Position numbers and translations under genes: made by a program. Below the pieces are notes generated by a model. The model searched no databases and was not told where the DNA came from. It saw nothing but the letters and a program-made list of their open reading frames with translations. A stretch of DNA of 40,275 bases, taken from positions 1 to 40,275 of the forward strand of contig JAFZKY010000056.1 in the NCBI GenBank assembly GCA_017551725.1. Reading direction: 5' to 3'. This DNA comes from Bacteroidales bacterium. Its GTDB lineage: Bacteria; Bacteroidota; Bacteroidia; Bacteroidales; WCHB1-69. Below, in pieces: positions 26,178-34,792 of this stretch (position 1 is the stretch's first letter; each line of letters starts with the position of its first letter).

Positions 26178-27257
26178 TTACTCCTCATGAAAGAACGGGG
26201 AGTTGCGGTAATAATCAAATCCGAGATGTCCCGTTATCGAACCCTTCACGAGTGAATCCTCATTGTGGTCCAAGGAACTCATCATCAGATCCCGGGTACA
26301 GTAGTTACGCGAAGCCAGAAAACCGTACGCATCCTGGTTCTCCGACACAAAATTCGTGTAAAGGAACCTGTCTTGCACAATACTCTGATTGGGCGTGGAT
26401 GCATCCAGATATTTCAGATACTCGTCACTGACAGCCCATATTTGCATTCTGAAACAATGGAACTGTCTGCCGTCCAACGCATCAATATAGCGCACCACCC
26501 GGTCGTTCGGCTGAAGCGACTGTGCGATATACGTGAGAAATGACTTAGGGGCGAAACTCGGATACACGTTTTCAGCACTGCTGGGAGAAGCATACCACAA
26601 ACTGGAAGTCAAGCGCTTGGTTATCGACTTGTGTTCCACGGCTTTCGTCTCCTTGTCCATCTCCACATAATAGAACGTGAGGTAGATGTCATACGCGGCG
26701 GCATTTTCAGCCTGGTAAAAACGGATGGGGGCATTGATCGGATTGTTGTTCTCGTCCGCCATATTGAAGTTCCAGCTGTTCATCGGAATACGGATGGAAA
26801 AATCGCCCACCATCACAGTCTCGGCATACACCTCCTCGCCCGTATTGACTCGGCGGATGACCAGCCTATAGGTAGCCTCCGGATTCAGCTTCATTTCCGA
26901 ATAGTATAGCAACTGCTTTGGAGAAGGGAAAAAGCCATCCTCTTTCGGCACCATCGTGGTAGTGTCCAGAATTTCCCCGCGCGTGCGAACACCATTCATG
27001 TACTCCTCCAGCCGCACCTCAAGGGAATCCACCGGATAATAGACATTCTCCCAATTCCCGGCCTCCACTAACGCATTATCCTCGGTTATAAAACCCTTAT
27101 ATATTTTAAAATAATGTATGTCATCATTGATATTGAGCACACCGTACGAGATGGTCACATCCTTGTAGTCGGCAATCAGATTCGGCTTGTCATGGCAACT
27201 GCACAGCAGAATCAGGCCTAAGAAAAAGGAGGCAAAAACAGTGCTTATTCTTTTCAT
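26178..27257 (-). CDS. Uncharacterised lipoprotein, second gene of a barrel pair
   Basis: This 359-residue lipoprotein starts MKRISTVFASFFLGLILLCSC, with the lipobox cysteine at 21. The mature part is beta-rich (DYKDVTISYGVLN, HYFKIYKGFI, LNPEATYRLVIRRV, DFSIRIP, FYQAENAAAYDIYLTFYYVEMD). It has no domain I can name; the layout loosely recalls DUF4249-type surface lipoproteins. The open frame extends 34 codons upstream into the preceding gene, but the ATG at 27255-27257 starts the signal peptide. It begins 13 bases after the stop of the upstream barrel gene and should be co-transcribed, which suggests a barrel-lipoprotein complex in the outer membrane (inference). Confidence 0.72.
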   Translation of the reverse strand: MKRISTVFASFFLGLILLCSCHDKPNLIADYKDVTISYGVLNINDDIHYFKIYKGFITEDNALVEAGNWENVYYPVDSLEVRLEEYMNGVRTRGEILDTTTMVPKEDGFFPSPKQLLYYSEMKLNPEATYRLVIRRVNTGEEVYAETVMVGDFSIRIPMNSWNFNMADENNNPINAPIRFYQAENAAAYDIYLTFYYVEMDKETKAVEHKSITKRLTSSLWYASPSSAENVYPSFAPKSFLTYIAQSLQPNDRVVRYIDALDGRQFHCFRMQIWAVSDEYLKYLDASTPNQSIVQDRFLYTNFVSENQDAYGFLASRNYCTRDLMMSSLDHNEDSLVKGSITGHLGFDYYRNSPFFHEE

Positions 27258-27270
27258 AAATGATTTCGTA

Positions 27271-28083
27271 TTAATTGTATTCCGGAACCACACGAATCCA
27301 AGGGGTGCCAATACGCTCGCCCTTCGCGTTGGTTTTCGTGTTCTTTTCAAATTTCTCATTAATATAATAAACCAGCCGCAAGGCTACCGAATGATTGTAG
27401 AACTTGCGCTGTTCATATTCTTCATATTCGATGTTGTTGAAATCCTTGACGAATCCCACGGTCATCTCACGGACAGGCACCAGCGAGTGTTCCCAGCGGA
27501 TGCCGAGGGAGAGGTTCTTGTAGAGCCGGATATCCACGTCCACCAGCGCCGTCCAGTCGCTGTAGTTATACACCTTGGGCCTGGACTGGATGCTAGTTGT
27601 CCGAAGAAAACCGTTGTAGATATCCTTGGCACGCACAAGCCGTCCCCAGGCAAATCCCAACCCGAATGAAAAGCCCGTCCGAGGGTCCTCATAGCGTGCA
27701 AAAAGCGGTATCTGTATGTAGTCCAAAGAGATATTGCATTTGGTCAAGGGGTCAAAGGAGGCTGAACGATCCACATCATAAAAGAGTTCTTCAGCATATT
27801 TCGTCGTGTCGAATTCACCTGCAGTTTTGTAATGCTTGTAGGATCCCTTTTGGGAGAACAACAGTTCCATCGAGACCGACCAGGTCTGCCGCTCATTGAG
27901 GGGCAGCTTGATCCCCAGTCCGGCGTTGGCACGTACTTTCTGGAAGCCGTGAACGTCATCGCCTTCAATCTGGGCGAAGTTCACGCCGCCGGCCACGTAT
28001 CCGATGAAGCGCTGGGCCTCCAGCGTCCAAGCCGCCGTCAGGAAACAGAACATCAATAAGGCTATGGAAAGTGTTTTTTTCAT
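27271..28083 (-). CDS. Outer-membrane beta-barrel protein (porin-family)
   Basis: This 270-residue protein has a signal peptide (about 1-23, TAAWTLEAQ). The barrel runs from GYVAGGVNFAQIEGDDVHGFQK through WSVSMELLFSQKG, LDYIQIPLFARYEDPR, FSFGLGFAWGRLV, YNYSDWTALVDVDIRLYKNLSLG to HSVALRLVYYINEKF. It looks like an 8-to-10-strand barrel of the OMP_b-brl_2 type. It is a paralogue of the barrel at 14263-14973. A minus-strand -7-like box lies 19 bases upstream, and the lipoprotein gene follows directly in the same operon. Confidence 0.82.
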   Translation of the reverse strand: MKKTLSIALLMFCFLTAAWTLEAQRFIGYVAGGVNFAQIEGDDVHGFQKVRANAGLGIKLPLNERQTWSVSMELLFSQKGSYKHYKTAGEFDTTKYAEELFYDVDRSASFDPLTKCNISLDYIQIPLFARYEDPRTGFSFGLGFAWGRLVRAKDIYNGFLRTTSIQSRPKVYNYSDWTALVDVDIRLYKNLSLGIRWEHSLVPVREMTVGFVKDFNNIEYEEYEQRKFYNHSVALRLVYYINEKFEKNTKTNAKGERIGTPWIRVVPEYN

Positions 28084-28101
28084 CTTCTGAATTTAAGCCC
28101 G

Positions 28102-28109
28102 CGAAAATA
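28102..28109 (-). promoter_or_regulatory. -7-like promoter box for the barrel-lipoprotein operon
   Basis: The minus strand reads TATTTTCG, a one-base variant of the consensus, 18 bases before the ATG. Confidence 0.55.
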
Positions 28110-28130
28110 CAAAAAATGCGTTTCCGTCCC

Positions 28131-28165
28131 GTTATAAAAAAAGGCCGATCGAATGACCGGCCTTT
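28131..28165 (-). terminator. Rho-independent terminator of rpsA
   Basis: AAAGGCCG (28140-28147) pairs with CGGCCTTT (28158-28165), extended by further pairs across one mismatch. On the minus strand the stem is followed by a T-run. It lies 20 bases past the rpsA stop. Confidence 0.85.
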
Positions 28166-28184
28166 CATGCTGTGTGAAAAGGAA

Positions 28185-30188
28185 TTATTTACCTTCCTTC
28201 TCGAGATTCTCCTTGAGGGATTGCAGCACGTCCAGATCGCCCAACGTAGCTCTTTCCGTATTGCTTTCGTTGATCTTGGCAATCTCGCGAGCCTGCTTCT
28301 TCTCTTCAGACTCTCTCATTTTCTCCTCATCTTCCTTGGAAGCCTGCCAGGTCTTCGTGTGGGAGAGATGAATCTTCTTGGTGTCCTTGGAGAAATCCAC
28401 CACGACGAAATCGAGCACGTCATCGACCTTGGCCATCGACTTGTCCTCTTTCATGAGGTTGCGATTGAAGGCGAAACCTTCGATACCGTACGGCAGAGCC
28501 ACCACGGCACCCTTGTCGTTCATGCTGGTAATCGTTCCCTGATGGACGGAACCCACGGTGAAGATGGTCTTGAAGACATCCCACGGGTTCTCCTCCAGCT
28601 GCTTGTGACCCAAGCTGAGGCGACGATTCTCGGTGTCCACTTCCAAAACAACCACCTCGATGGGCTCACCAACCTTGGTGAACTCGGCGGGATGTTTGAT
28701 TTTCTTGGACCAGGAGAGGTCGGAGATGTGGATCAGGCCGTCAACACCCTCTTCGAGCTCAACGAAGATACCGAAGTTAGTGAAGTTGCGGACCGTAGCC
28801 GTATGCTTGGAGCCCACCGGGTATTTGGTGAGAATGTCGGTCCAAGGATCCGGAATGAGTTGTTTGATACCGAGGGACATTTTGCGATCCTCGCGGTCGA
28901 GGGTGAGGATGACAGCTTCCACCTCGTCGCCTTCCTTGAGGAAGTCCTTGGCGGTACGCAGATGCTGTGACCAGGACATCTCGGAGACGTGGATGAGGCC
29001 TTCGACGCCGGGGATGATCTCCACGAACGCGCCGTAGTCGGCGATGACCACCACTTTACCTTTGACCTTGTCGCCCACCTTGAGGTTGGGATCGAGCTTA
29101 TCCCACGGATGCGGGGTGAGCTGCTTGAGACCGAGGGCGATACGCTGCTTGTTCTCGTCGAAGTCGAGGATGACGACGTTGATCTTTTCATCCAACTTGA
29201 CAACTTCCTCGGGATTGGAGATACGACCCCAGGAGAGGTCGGTGATGTGGATGAGACCATCCACGCCGCCCAAGTCGATGAACACACCGTAAGAGGTGAT
29301 GTTCTTGACCGTACCTTCCAGGATCTGGCCCTTTTCGAGCTTGCTGATAATCTCGGCCTTCTGGGCTTCGATTTCGGCCTCGATGAGTGCCTTGTGGGAA
29401 ACAACGACGTTCTTGTAGTCGTGGTTGATCTTGACGACCTTGAACTCCATAGTCTTGTCCACATAGATGTCGTAGTCGCGAATCGGCTTGACATCGATCT
29501 GGGAACCAGGCAGGAAGGCCTCGATACCGAACACATCGACGATGAGACCGCCTTTGGTCTTGCCCTTGACATAGCCGGTGATGATTTCCTGGTTGTCGTA
29601 GGCCTCGTTGACGCGCTGCCAAGACTTGAGGATGAGGGCGCGCTTGTGGGAGAGCTGGAGCTGGCCATTGGCGTCTTCCTGGCTTTCCACATAGACTTCG
29701 ATTTCGTCACCAATCTTCAGATTGGGGTTGTAACGGAGCTCGGAGGCGTTGATGACACCGTCGGACTTGAATCCGATGTTCACCACGATCTCACGGGCGT
29801 TGATGGAGACCACCTTACCCATGATGACGGCGTTCTCGTCCACCGACTTGAAGGATTTGGTGTAGCGCTCTTCCAACTGGGCTTTCTCGTCGGCCGAATA
29901 GCGTTCGCCGTCGGCGTCGATCTTGTTCCAGTCAAAATTTTCCAGAGAGCCGTAGGGGTTCTCGATTTGGCGCATCTTGCGGGGTCTCGGTTCTTCCGTC
30001 ACCGTTTCAGCTTCGGGAGCGGCTTCTTCCACTGCGTTTTCCACAACTTCCACCGTTTCCTCAACTGCGGGAGCAGCTTCTTCGACAACAGTTTCTGCAA
30101 CTTCAGCTACCGTTTCGGCAACATTCTCGACCTGATTTTCTGCCGGAGCAGCCATCTCTTCAGGAGCATTGATTAATTCTTCTGACAT
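28185..30188 (-). CDS. rpsA: 30S ribosomal protein S1
   Basis: This 667-residue protein has six S1 domains. In order they contain GKVVSINAREIVVNIGF, GYVKGKTKGGLIVDVFG, GTVKNITSYGVFIDLGG, GKVVVIADYGAFVEI, ATVRNFTNFGIFVELEEG and GTITSMNDKGAVVALPYG, with repeated GLIH[IV]S[DE][LM]SW words in the middle domains. The first ~65 residues are an acidic, Ala/Glu/Val-rich extension (VAETVAEVAETVVEEAAPAVEE), not found in the classical proteobacterial protein. S1 helps the 30S subunit bind mRNA, important here because strong Shine-Dalgarno sites are rare in this window. A -7 box is upstream and a terminator downstream. Confidence 0.95.
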   Translation of the reverse strand: MSEELINAPEEMAAPAENQVENVAETVAEVAETVVEEAAPAVEETVEVVENAVEEAAPEAETVTEEPRPRKMRQIENPYGSLENFDWNKIDADGERYSADEKAQLEERYTKSFKSVDENAVIMGKVVSINAREIVVNIGFKSDGVINASELRYNPNLKIGDEIEVYVESQEDANGQLQLSHKRALILKSWQRVNEAYDNQEIITGYVKGKTKGGLIVDVFGIEAFLPGSQIDVKPIRDYDIYVDKTMEFKVVKINHDYKNVVVSHKALIEAEIEAQKAEIISKLEKGQILEGTVKNITSYGVFIDLGGVDGLIHITDLSWGRISNPEEVVKLDEKINVVILDFDENKQRIALGLKQLTPHPWDKLDPNLKVGDKVKGKVVVIADYGAFVEIIPGVEGLIHVSEMSWSQHLRTAKDFLKEGDEVEAVILTLDREDRKMSLGIKQLIPDPWTDILTKYPVGSKHTATVRNFTNFGIFVELEEGVDGLIHISDLSWSKKIKHPAEFTKVGEPIEVVVLEVDTENRRLSLGHKQLEENPWDVFKTIFTVGSVHQGTITSMNDKGAVVALPYGIEGFAFNRNLMKEDKSMAKVDDVLDFVVVDFSKDTKKIHLSHTKTWQASKEDEEKMRESEEKKQAREIAKINESNTERATLGDLDVLQSLKENLEKEGK

Positions 30189-30290
30189 TAAAATTGTCCT
30201 TTTTACCTGGACAAAAGGTTTTTTTAAGATTAAACAATGAGGTTAATTATCTATAAATCAAATTAAAGAGCCTCTTTTAATTTGAGGGTG

Positions 30291-30298
30291 CAAAGATA
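30291..30298 (-). promoter_or_regulatory. -7 promoter box for rpsA
   Basis: The minus strand reads TATCTTTG, about 100 bases before the rpsA ATG, giving a long AT-rich leader. Confidence 0.7.
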
Positions 30299-30357
30299 CA
30301 AAAAATATGATTCAAAAATTTTTTATTTGAAAAAAGTATTCATAATGAAAAAAAATG

Positions 30358-30365
30358 TATTTTTG
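30358..30365 (+). promoter_or_regulatory. -7 promoter box for initiator tRNA
   Basis: TATTTTTG is 13 bases before the tRNA 5' end, so the leader to be trimmed is very short. Confidence 0.65.
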
Positions 30366-30378
30366 CGGCCGTAAACAC

Positions 30379-30450
30379 TGCGGGGTAGAGCAGTGGTAGC
30401 TCGTCGGGCTCATAACCCGGAGGCCGCAGGTTCGAGTCCTGCCCCCGCTA
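30379..30450 (+). tRNA. Initiator tRNA-Met (anticodon CAU)
   Basis: This 72-base tRNA has no encoded CCA. The acceptor GCGGGG pairs with CCCCGC, but the terminal 1:72 position is T opposite T, so there is no Watson-Crick pair. The anticodon stem has three GC pairs (GGG/CCC) around the loop CTCATAA, and the D-stem GAGC/GCTC gives A11:U24. The unpaired 1:72, GGG/CCC and A11:U24 are the recognised marks of bacterial initiator tRNA. The T-arm is GCAGG-TTCGAGT-CCTGC, and the discriminator is A. Confidence 0.9.
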
Positions 30451-30458
30451 CTGCCAAA

Positions 30459-30497
30459 AACGCTGAAAATCGATGTGGGTTTTCAGCGTTTTTTTTG
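30459..30497 (+). terminator. Rho-independent terminator after initiator tRNA
   Basis: An 11-bp perfect stem (30459-30469 with 30480-30490), a 10-base loop and a T-run to 30496. It abuts the next promoter box. Confidence 0.88.
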
Positions 30498-30505
30498 TAT
30501 TTTTG
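30498..30505 (+). promoter_or_regulatory. -7 promoter box for glmM
   Basis: TATTTTTG begins one base after the terminator's T-run, 25 bases before the glmM ATG. The terminator stem therefore occupies the -33 region of this promoter. Confidence 0.7.
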
Positions 30506-30530
30506 CAACCTTGAAAAACAGCATTGACCT

Positions 30531-31919
30531 ATGACACTCATCAAATCCATTTCCGGCATCCGGGGGACCATCGGAGGCCCTGCCGGCGAGAACCTCACCC
30601 CTATTGACATCATCGAGCTGACATCCGCATTTGCGGCATTCCTGCAAGACGGGACGCCCGACAAGAAGCTGACCGTCGTGGTGGGCCGTGATGCCCGCGT
30701 TTCCGGCGACATGGTCAGCCGGCTGGTCTGCGGCACCCTGCAAGGCATGGGCGTGGATGTCATCGACACGGGACTCTCCACCACCCCGACCACGGAAATG
30801 GCCGTGCTGCACCACCATGCTGACGGCGGCGTCATCGTCACCGCCTCCCACAATCCCATGCAGTGGAACGCCCTCAAGTTGCTCAACGCCAAGGGCGAGT
30901 TCATCTCCGGCGAAGAGGGCTTGCAACTGCAGTCGGTGGCCAGCCGTCACGAGTTCACGTTTGCCGATGTGAAGAAACTGGGTGCATACAGTGTTTACGA
31001 GAACGCCATCCAAGACCATATCGACGCCATCCTGCGGCTTCCCTTGGTGGATCAAGATGCCATCGCCAAGGCCAACTTCTCCATCATCCTCGACGCGGTC
31101 AACTCGACGGGGGCCTTGTCCATACCGCCGCTGTTGCGGGCCTTGGGCGTGAAGAACATCACCGTGCTCAACGGCGAGCCCAACGGCCTGTTTGCACACA
31201 ACCCCGAGCCCATCCCCGAACATCTGTACGGCATCTCCGACGAGATGAAGAAGGGACGCTATAACCTCGGCATCGTGGTGGACCCGGATGTGGACCGACT
31301 GGCCTTCATCAAGCCCGACGGCGAGATGTTCGGCGAGGAGTACACGCTGGTGGCCGTGGCCGACTACGTGCTGCAGCACCAGCTGGGCAACACTGTTTCC
31401 AACCTCTCCTCCACACGCGCGCTCCGCGATGTGAGCCGGCAGTACGGCGTCACCTACACGCCGTCCGCTGTAGGTGAGGTCAACGTGGTGGAACAGATGA
31501 AAGCCACCAACGCCGTCATCGGCGGCGAGGGCAACGGCGGTGTCATCTATCCCGAGCTGCACTATGGCCGCGACGCACTCGTGGGCACGGCACTCTTCCT
31601 CTCCTACATGGCCCGCTCCGGCAAGAACTGCTTCGAAATCCGTTCCCTGTATCCTAAATATACCATCTCCAAGAACAAAATCGAACTGAAAGACAACATC
31701 GACATCCCCAAACTGCTGGATGCCATCGCGGAGCAATACGCCGACTACGAGGTCAACCGTGCCGACGGCGTGAAAATCGATTTTGAGGATAGCTGGGTAC
31801 ACGTGCGCAGCTCCAACACAGAGCCCATCCTCCGCATCTACGCCGAAGCGCTGACGGAAAACATCGCCGACAACATCGCCAAGAAAATCATGCTCGACAT
31901 CCGGGAGATGATCCAATGA
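30531..31919 (+). CDS. glmM: Phosphoglucosamine/phosphohexose mutase
   Basis: This 462-residue protein belongs to the alpha-D-phosphohexomutase superfamily. The phosphoserine loop is VTASHNPMQWNALK (Ser106), the metal loop is VVDPDVDRLAF (251-256), and the sugar loop is GGEGNGGVIYPE (~333). The C-terminal phosphate-binding part has WVHVRSSNTEPILRIYAEA. The start ISGIRGTIGG resembles GlmM (SFGTDGIRG) only loosely, so the substrate may be glucosamine-6-phosphate, mannose-6-phosphate or glucose-6-phosphate; in Bacteroidetes this form is usually annotated GlmM. It would feed UDP-GlcNAc for cell-wall synthesis. The stop overlaps the spurious ATG of the next open frame; the real next start is 45 bases on. 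Confidence 0.85.
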   Translation: MTLIKSISGIRGTIGGPAGENLTPIDIIELTSAFAAFLQDGTPDKKLTVVVGRDARVSGDMVSRLVCGTLQGMGVDVIDTGLSTTPTTEMAVLHHHADGGVIVTASHNPMQWNALKLLNAKGEFISGEEGLQLQSVASRHEFTFADVKKLGAYSVYENAIQDHIDAILRLPLVDQDAIAKANFSIILDAVNSTGALSIPPLLRALGVKNITVLNGEPNGLFAHNPEPIPEHLYGISDEMKKGRYNLGIVVDPDVDRLAFIKPDGEMFGEEYTLVAVADYVLQHQLGNTVSNLSSTRALRDVSRQYGVTYTPSAVGEVNVVEQMKATNAVIGGEGNGGVIYPELHYGRDALVGTALFLSYMARSGKNCFEIRSLYPKYTISKNKIELKDNIDIPKLLDAIAEQYADYEVNRADGVKIDFEDSWVHVRSSNTEPILRIYAEALTENIADNIAKKIMLDIREMIQ

Positions 31920-31963
31920 CACACGTCTTCGCGTATGCACCACACATTGAAACATATCAAGAT

Positions 31964-33271
31964 ATGAAAAACACCTACATATATATTATTGTATTGCTGC
32001 TTTGCCTGACCGGATTGCAGGCCCAGCCTGTCATCACGCCCGACATCCCCTCGGTGAAAGGCTACCAGGTCAAGGTCAAAACCACACAGCCGTACAAGAC
32101 CCTCTACCTGACAGGCCACTACGGTTCCCAACGATACATCCTCGACAGCGTTGCCGTGCGCAAAGGCAAAGCAACGTTCAAGAGCAAGGCGGCCACGCCC
32201 TGCGGGGTCTATACCATCACCCCAAACAAGCCCGAGCAGATAACCTCCCATGTCCTCCGGAACAACGACATGGACATCATCCTCAACAAGGACAACAAGT
32301 TTGTCCTCAACATGCAGGACCTCACCATGGAGGTGTCGGAGGAAAACCGCCTGATGCACGACATCATATACAAAACGCCTTCCGAGGAACAAAGCCTCCG
32401 CAGTCGCGAGGTGAAGGAGACCGCGCCACAAGCGTTTGTCAGCAAATACCTGATGGCGGCCTACGGCGCAAAAACGAAACCGGGCATGTCCTATCCCAAC
32501 CTGATGCGGCAATATGCCAGCGTCACCGACCTTACCGAGCCGAGGCTTCTGTGCGCCCCTACCCCACTCTTCACCCACCTGGAATATACCCTCACCAGTG
32601 ATGATTTCCAGTACACGGACACCCTCATCCGCTTTATGGATTTCCTGCTGAATCGTCCGGCCGCCCCCGCCGTTCGCAACTACCTCATAAGCACAATATT
32701 CCAGACCTTGGACGTGCATAATCCCGACTACGACCCTGTGCTGATTCATCTTTACGACAAATACGACCACAGCTGGATTGAAGAGGGACGGGAAGGCCGC
32801 TACAAACGTAAAATCGACAACCTGCGCAAGATTGTACCCGGAGCCCAGATTCCCGAGCTCATATCCCACGACAAGGACGGCAAAGCCCATTCCACCAACG
32901 AGATAAAGAACAAGTACACCGTACTCTGGTTCTGGGACCCCGACTGCGACCACTGTCAGGAAATGACTCCCGTGCTCCACAAGATGTACCAGGAGAATGC
33001 TGACAAGTGGGACTTCGAAGTCTTTGCCGTGGAGGTGAACGACGACCACGACCGCTGGATGGCCTTCTCCAACCAGCATCAGCTATGGGACTGGACCAAC
33101 CTGAGCACCTCGATGGGCGACCAGAACCTCGATTTCATCGAATATTTCGACATCATGACCACGCCCGTCATTTTTCTAATAGATAATTCCAACAAACACA
33201 CAATAATAGCCCGTCAGATTACGTTAAACGAGCTTGAACATTTTTTCGAAACAAATCAAGAAAAAAAATAA
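31964..33271 (+). CDS. Exported thioredoxin-fold protein (TlpA-like), copy 1
   Basis: This 435-residue protein has a signal peptide (MKNTYIYIIVLLLCLTGLQAQ). A DUF4369/DUF5106-like beta and helical region (about 25-290) precedes a C-terminal thioredoxin fold with VLWFWDPDCDHCQEM (active CDHC, Cys328 and Cys331) and a cis-proline TTPVIF. Periplasmic thiol oxidoreductase or folding factor activity is expected, and the N-terminal domain may position it on an envelope partner. The frame opens earlier at 31916 (overlapping the glmM stop), but ATG 31964 gives the signal peptide. It is followed 10 bases later by a paralogue, suggesting an operon with glmM at its head. Confidence 0.82.
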   Translation: MKNTYIYIIVLLLCLTGLQAQPVITPDIPSVKGYQVKVKTTQPYKTLYLTGHYGSQRYILDSVAVRKGKATFKSKAATPCGVYTITPNKPEQITSHVLRNNDMDIILNKDNKFVLNMQDLTMEVSEENRLMHDIIYKTPSEEQSLRSREVKETAPQAFVSKYLMAAYGAKTKPGMSYPNLMRQYASVTDLTEPRLLCAPTPLFTHLEYTLTSDDFQYTDTLIRFMDFLLNRPAAPAVRNYLISTIFQTLDVHNPDYDPVLIHLYDKYDHSWIEEGREGRYKRKIDNLRKIVPGAQIPELISHDKDGKAHSTNEIKNKYTVLWFWDPDCDHCQEMTPVLHKMYQENADKWDFEVFAVEVNDDHDRWMAFSNQHQLWDWTNLSTSMGDQNLDFIEYFDIMTTPVIFLIDNSNKHTIIARQITLNELEHFFETNQEKK

Positions 33272-33281
33272 AAACACAGGT

Positions 33282-34772
33282 ATGAGAAAGCAATTTTTAT
33301 GTCTGTTCCTTGTAATGGCCGTAACACTGGGCAACATCTACGCCCAGAAGGGAAAATCAGCATCCACCGCCCCCAAGAAAGGCCATGAGCTGCTTTTCAA
33401 CATCAAGAACTCCAACGACAAGCTCATCTATCTTGTCATCCATTACAATGAAAAACTCATTTTAAAAGACTCTGTCACGCCCATCGCGCCGGGCAAATTC
33501 CTGTTCAAGGGTGACAAAGCGTACGATGACGGCATGTATTCCATCGTGTCGGAAAAGAAGAAACTCTACATGAACTTCATCATCGACCGCAACCAGTTCT
33601 TTGAATACAACCTGGACACCACGGGCAATGTGGACAATTTCAGCGTGAAGAACTCGCCCGAGAACGAGGAGATGCTGAAGTTCCAGCGCAAGACCAGCTC
33701 CGCCCAGAAATCCGCCAACGAATGGACAAAGAAATTCAAGGAGTTTGAAAGTGCCGGAAACAAAGACAGTTCCGAATACTACAAGAACAAAATGAACGGC
33801 CTCAATGAGGAGATGCTTGCCTTCATTGAGGATCTGATCAATCGGCACCCGGACTATCTGTTCTCCAAAATGCAGAAATCCTACAAAAACATTGACGTTC
33901 CCGAATACAAGGACGAGGAAGGCAACCCCGACTACATGAGACAGGGCGCATACTATCGCACACATTACTGGGATAACTTCGACCTGGCCGACCACCGTTT
34001 TATCTACATTCCCTCCTTTGAGCCCAAATTGAAAGAGTATTTCACCAAGATCCTCTTCCATCAGGAGGCCGACACCATCAACAAATATGTGGATATGTTC
34101 CTGGCCAAGACCGAGCCCGACAGTTTCATGTACCACTACTGTGTGGACTGGCTGTCGTACCAGTTCGAGACCAGCAAGGTCATCGGCCACGATGCGGTGT
34201 TCTACCACATCGCCACCAACAACCAGCTGGCGGGCAAATGTCCATGGCTGGACGAAGACATCCTTGCCAAATACCAAAAGCGCTGCAAGCGCCTAAAACC
34301 CACCCTTATCGGACAAATCGCGCCGGAATTGGTCATCCCCGACACCAACCTATACGATGACGTGCGTCTGTGGAAATCCTCCTACCGCACCGGCAAGCCC
34401 TATACCATCCTCTGGTTCTTTGACCCCAACTGTCCCACCTGCAAGAAGGAATCCAAAGCCTTGCGCGCCGTTTATGACTCGCTGGAGACCATCGGAAAAC
34501 GAAACTTTGAGGTGTATGCCATCGGTAACGACGACACCATCGAGGCGTGGAAAAAATACGTGAAGGAAAACAATTACCCGTGGATCAACGTAGGCGGCAA
34601 CAAGGGCAACATCGATTATCTGGACTATTTCGGCATATACGAAATCGGCAATCCCGCCATGTATATCATCAACTCAAGACACGAAATCATCCTCAACCGC
34701 CGTATCGACATGAAAGCCATCCCGCAGTTCTTGGAGGAGTATGAAAAGATAGACATGGAAAGACACAAATAG
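33282..34772 (+). CDS. Exported thioredoxin-fold protein (TlpA-like), copy 2
   Basis: This 496-residue paralogue of the preceding protein starts MRKQFLCLFLVMAVTLGNIYAQ (signal peptide). A DUF4369/5106-like N-terminal region (HELLFNIKNSNDKLIYLVIHY, then LKDSVTPIAPGKFLFKG) is followed by a long helical linker (about 130-340). The C-terminal thioredoxin domain has ILWFFDPNCPTCKKE, with active CPTC (Cys384 and Cys387), and a NPAMYII strand. The two copies differ in the CxxC dipeptide (DH versus PT), which tunes redox potential in thioredoxins, so one may be an oxidase and the other a reductase (inference). ATG 33282 gives the signal peptide; the open frame starts earlier at 33234. Confidence 0.82.
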   Translation: MRKQFLCLFLVMAVTLGNIYAQKGKSASTAPKKGHELLFNIKNSNDKLIYLVIHYNEKLILKDSVTPIAPGKFLFKGDKAYDDGMYSIVSEKKKLYMNFIIDRNQFFEYNLDTTGNVDNFSVKNSPENEEMLKFQRKTSSAQKSANEWTKKFKEFESAGNKDSSEYYKNKMNGLNEEMLAFIEDLINRHPDYLFSKMQKSYKNIDVPEYKDEEGNPDYMRQGAYYRTHYWDNFDLADHRFIYIPSFEPKLKEYFTKILFHQEADTINKYVDMFLAKTEPDSFMYHYCVDWLSYQFETSKVIGHDAVFYHIATNNQLAGKCPWLDEDILAKYQKRCKRLKPTLIGQIAPELVIPDTNLYDDVRLWKSSYRTGKPYTILWFFDPNCPTCKKESKALRAVYDSLETIGKRNFEVYAIGNDDTIEAWKKYVKENNYPWINVGGNKGNIDYLDYFGIYEIGNPAMYIINSRHEIILNRRIDMKAIPQFLEEYEKIDMERHK

Positions 34773-34792
34773 AACGGGATCCCTTCCCTATC

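Noticed and set aside
30379-30450. tRNA-Met read as elongator or as tRNA-Ile2
   Set aside because: The unpaired 1:72, the three GC pairs of the anticodon stem and A11:U24 all fit an initiator.
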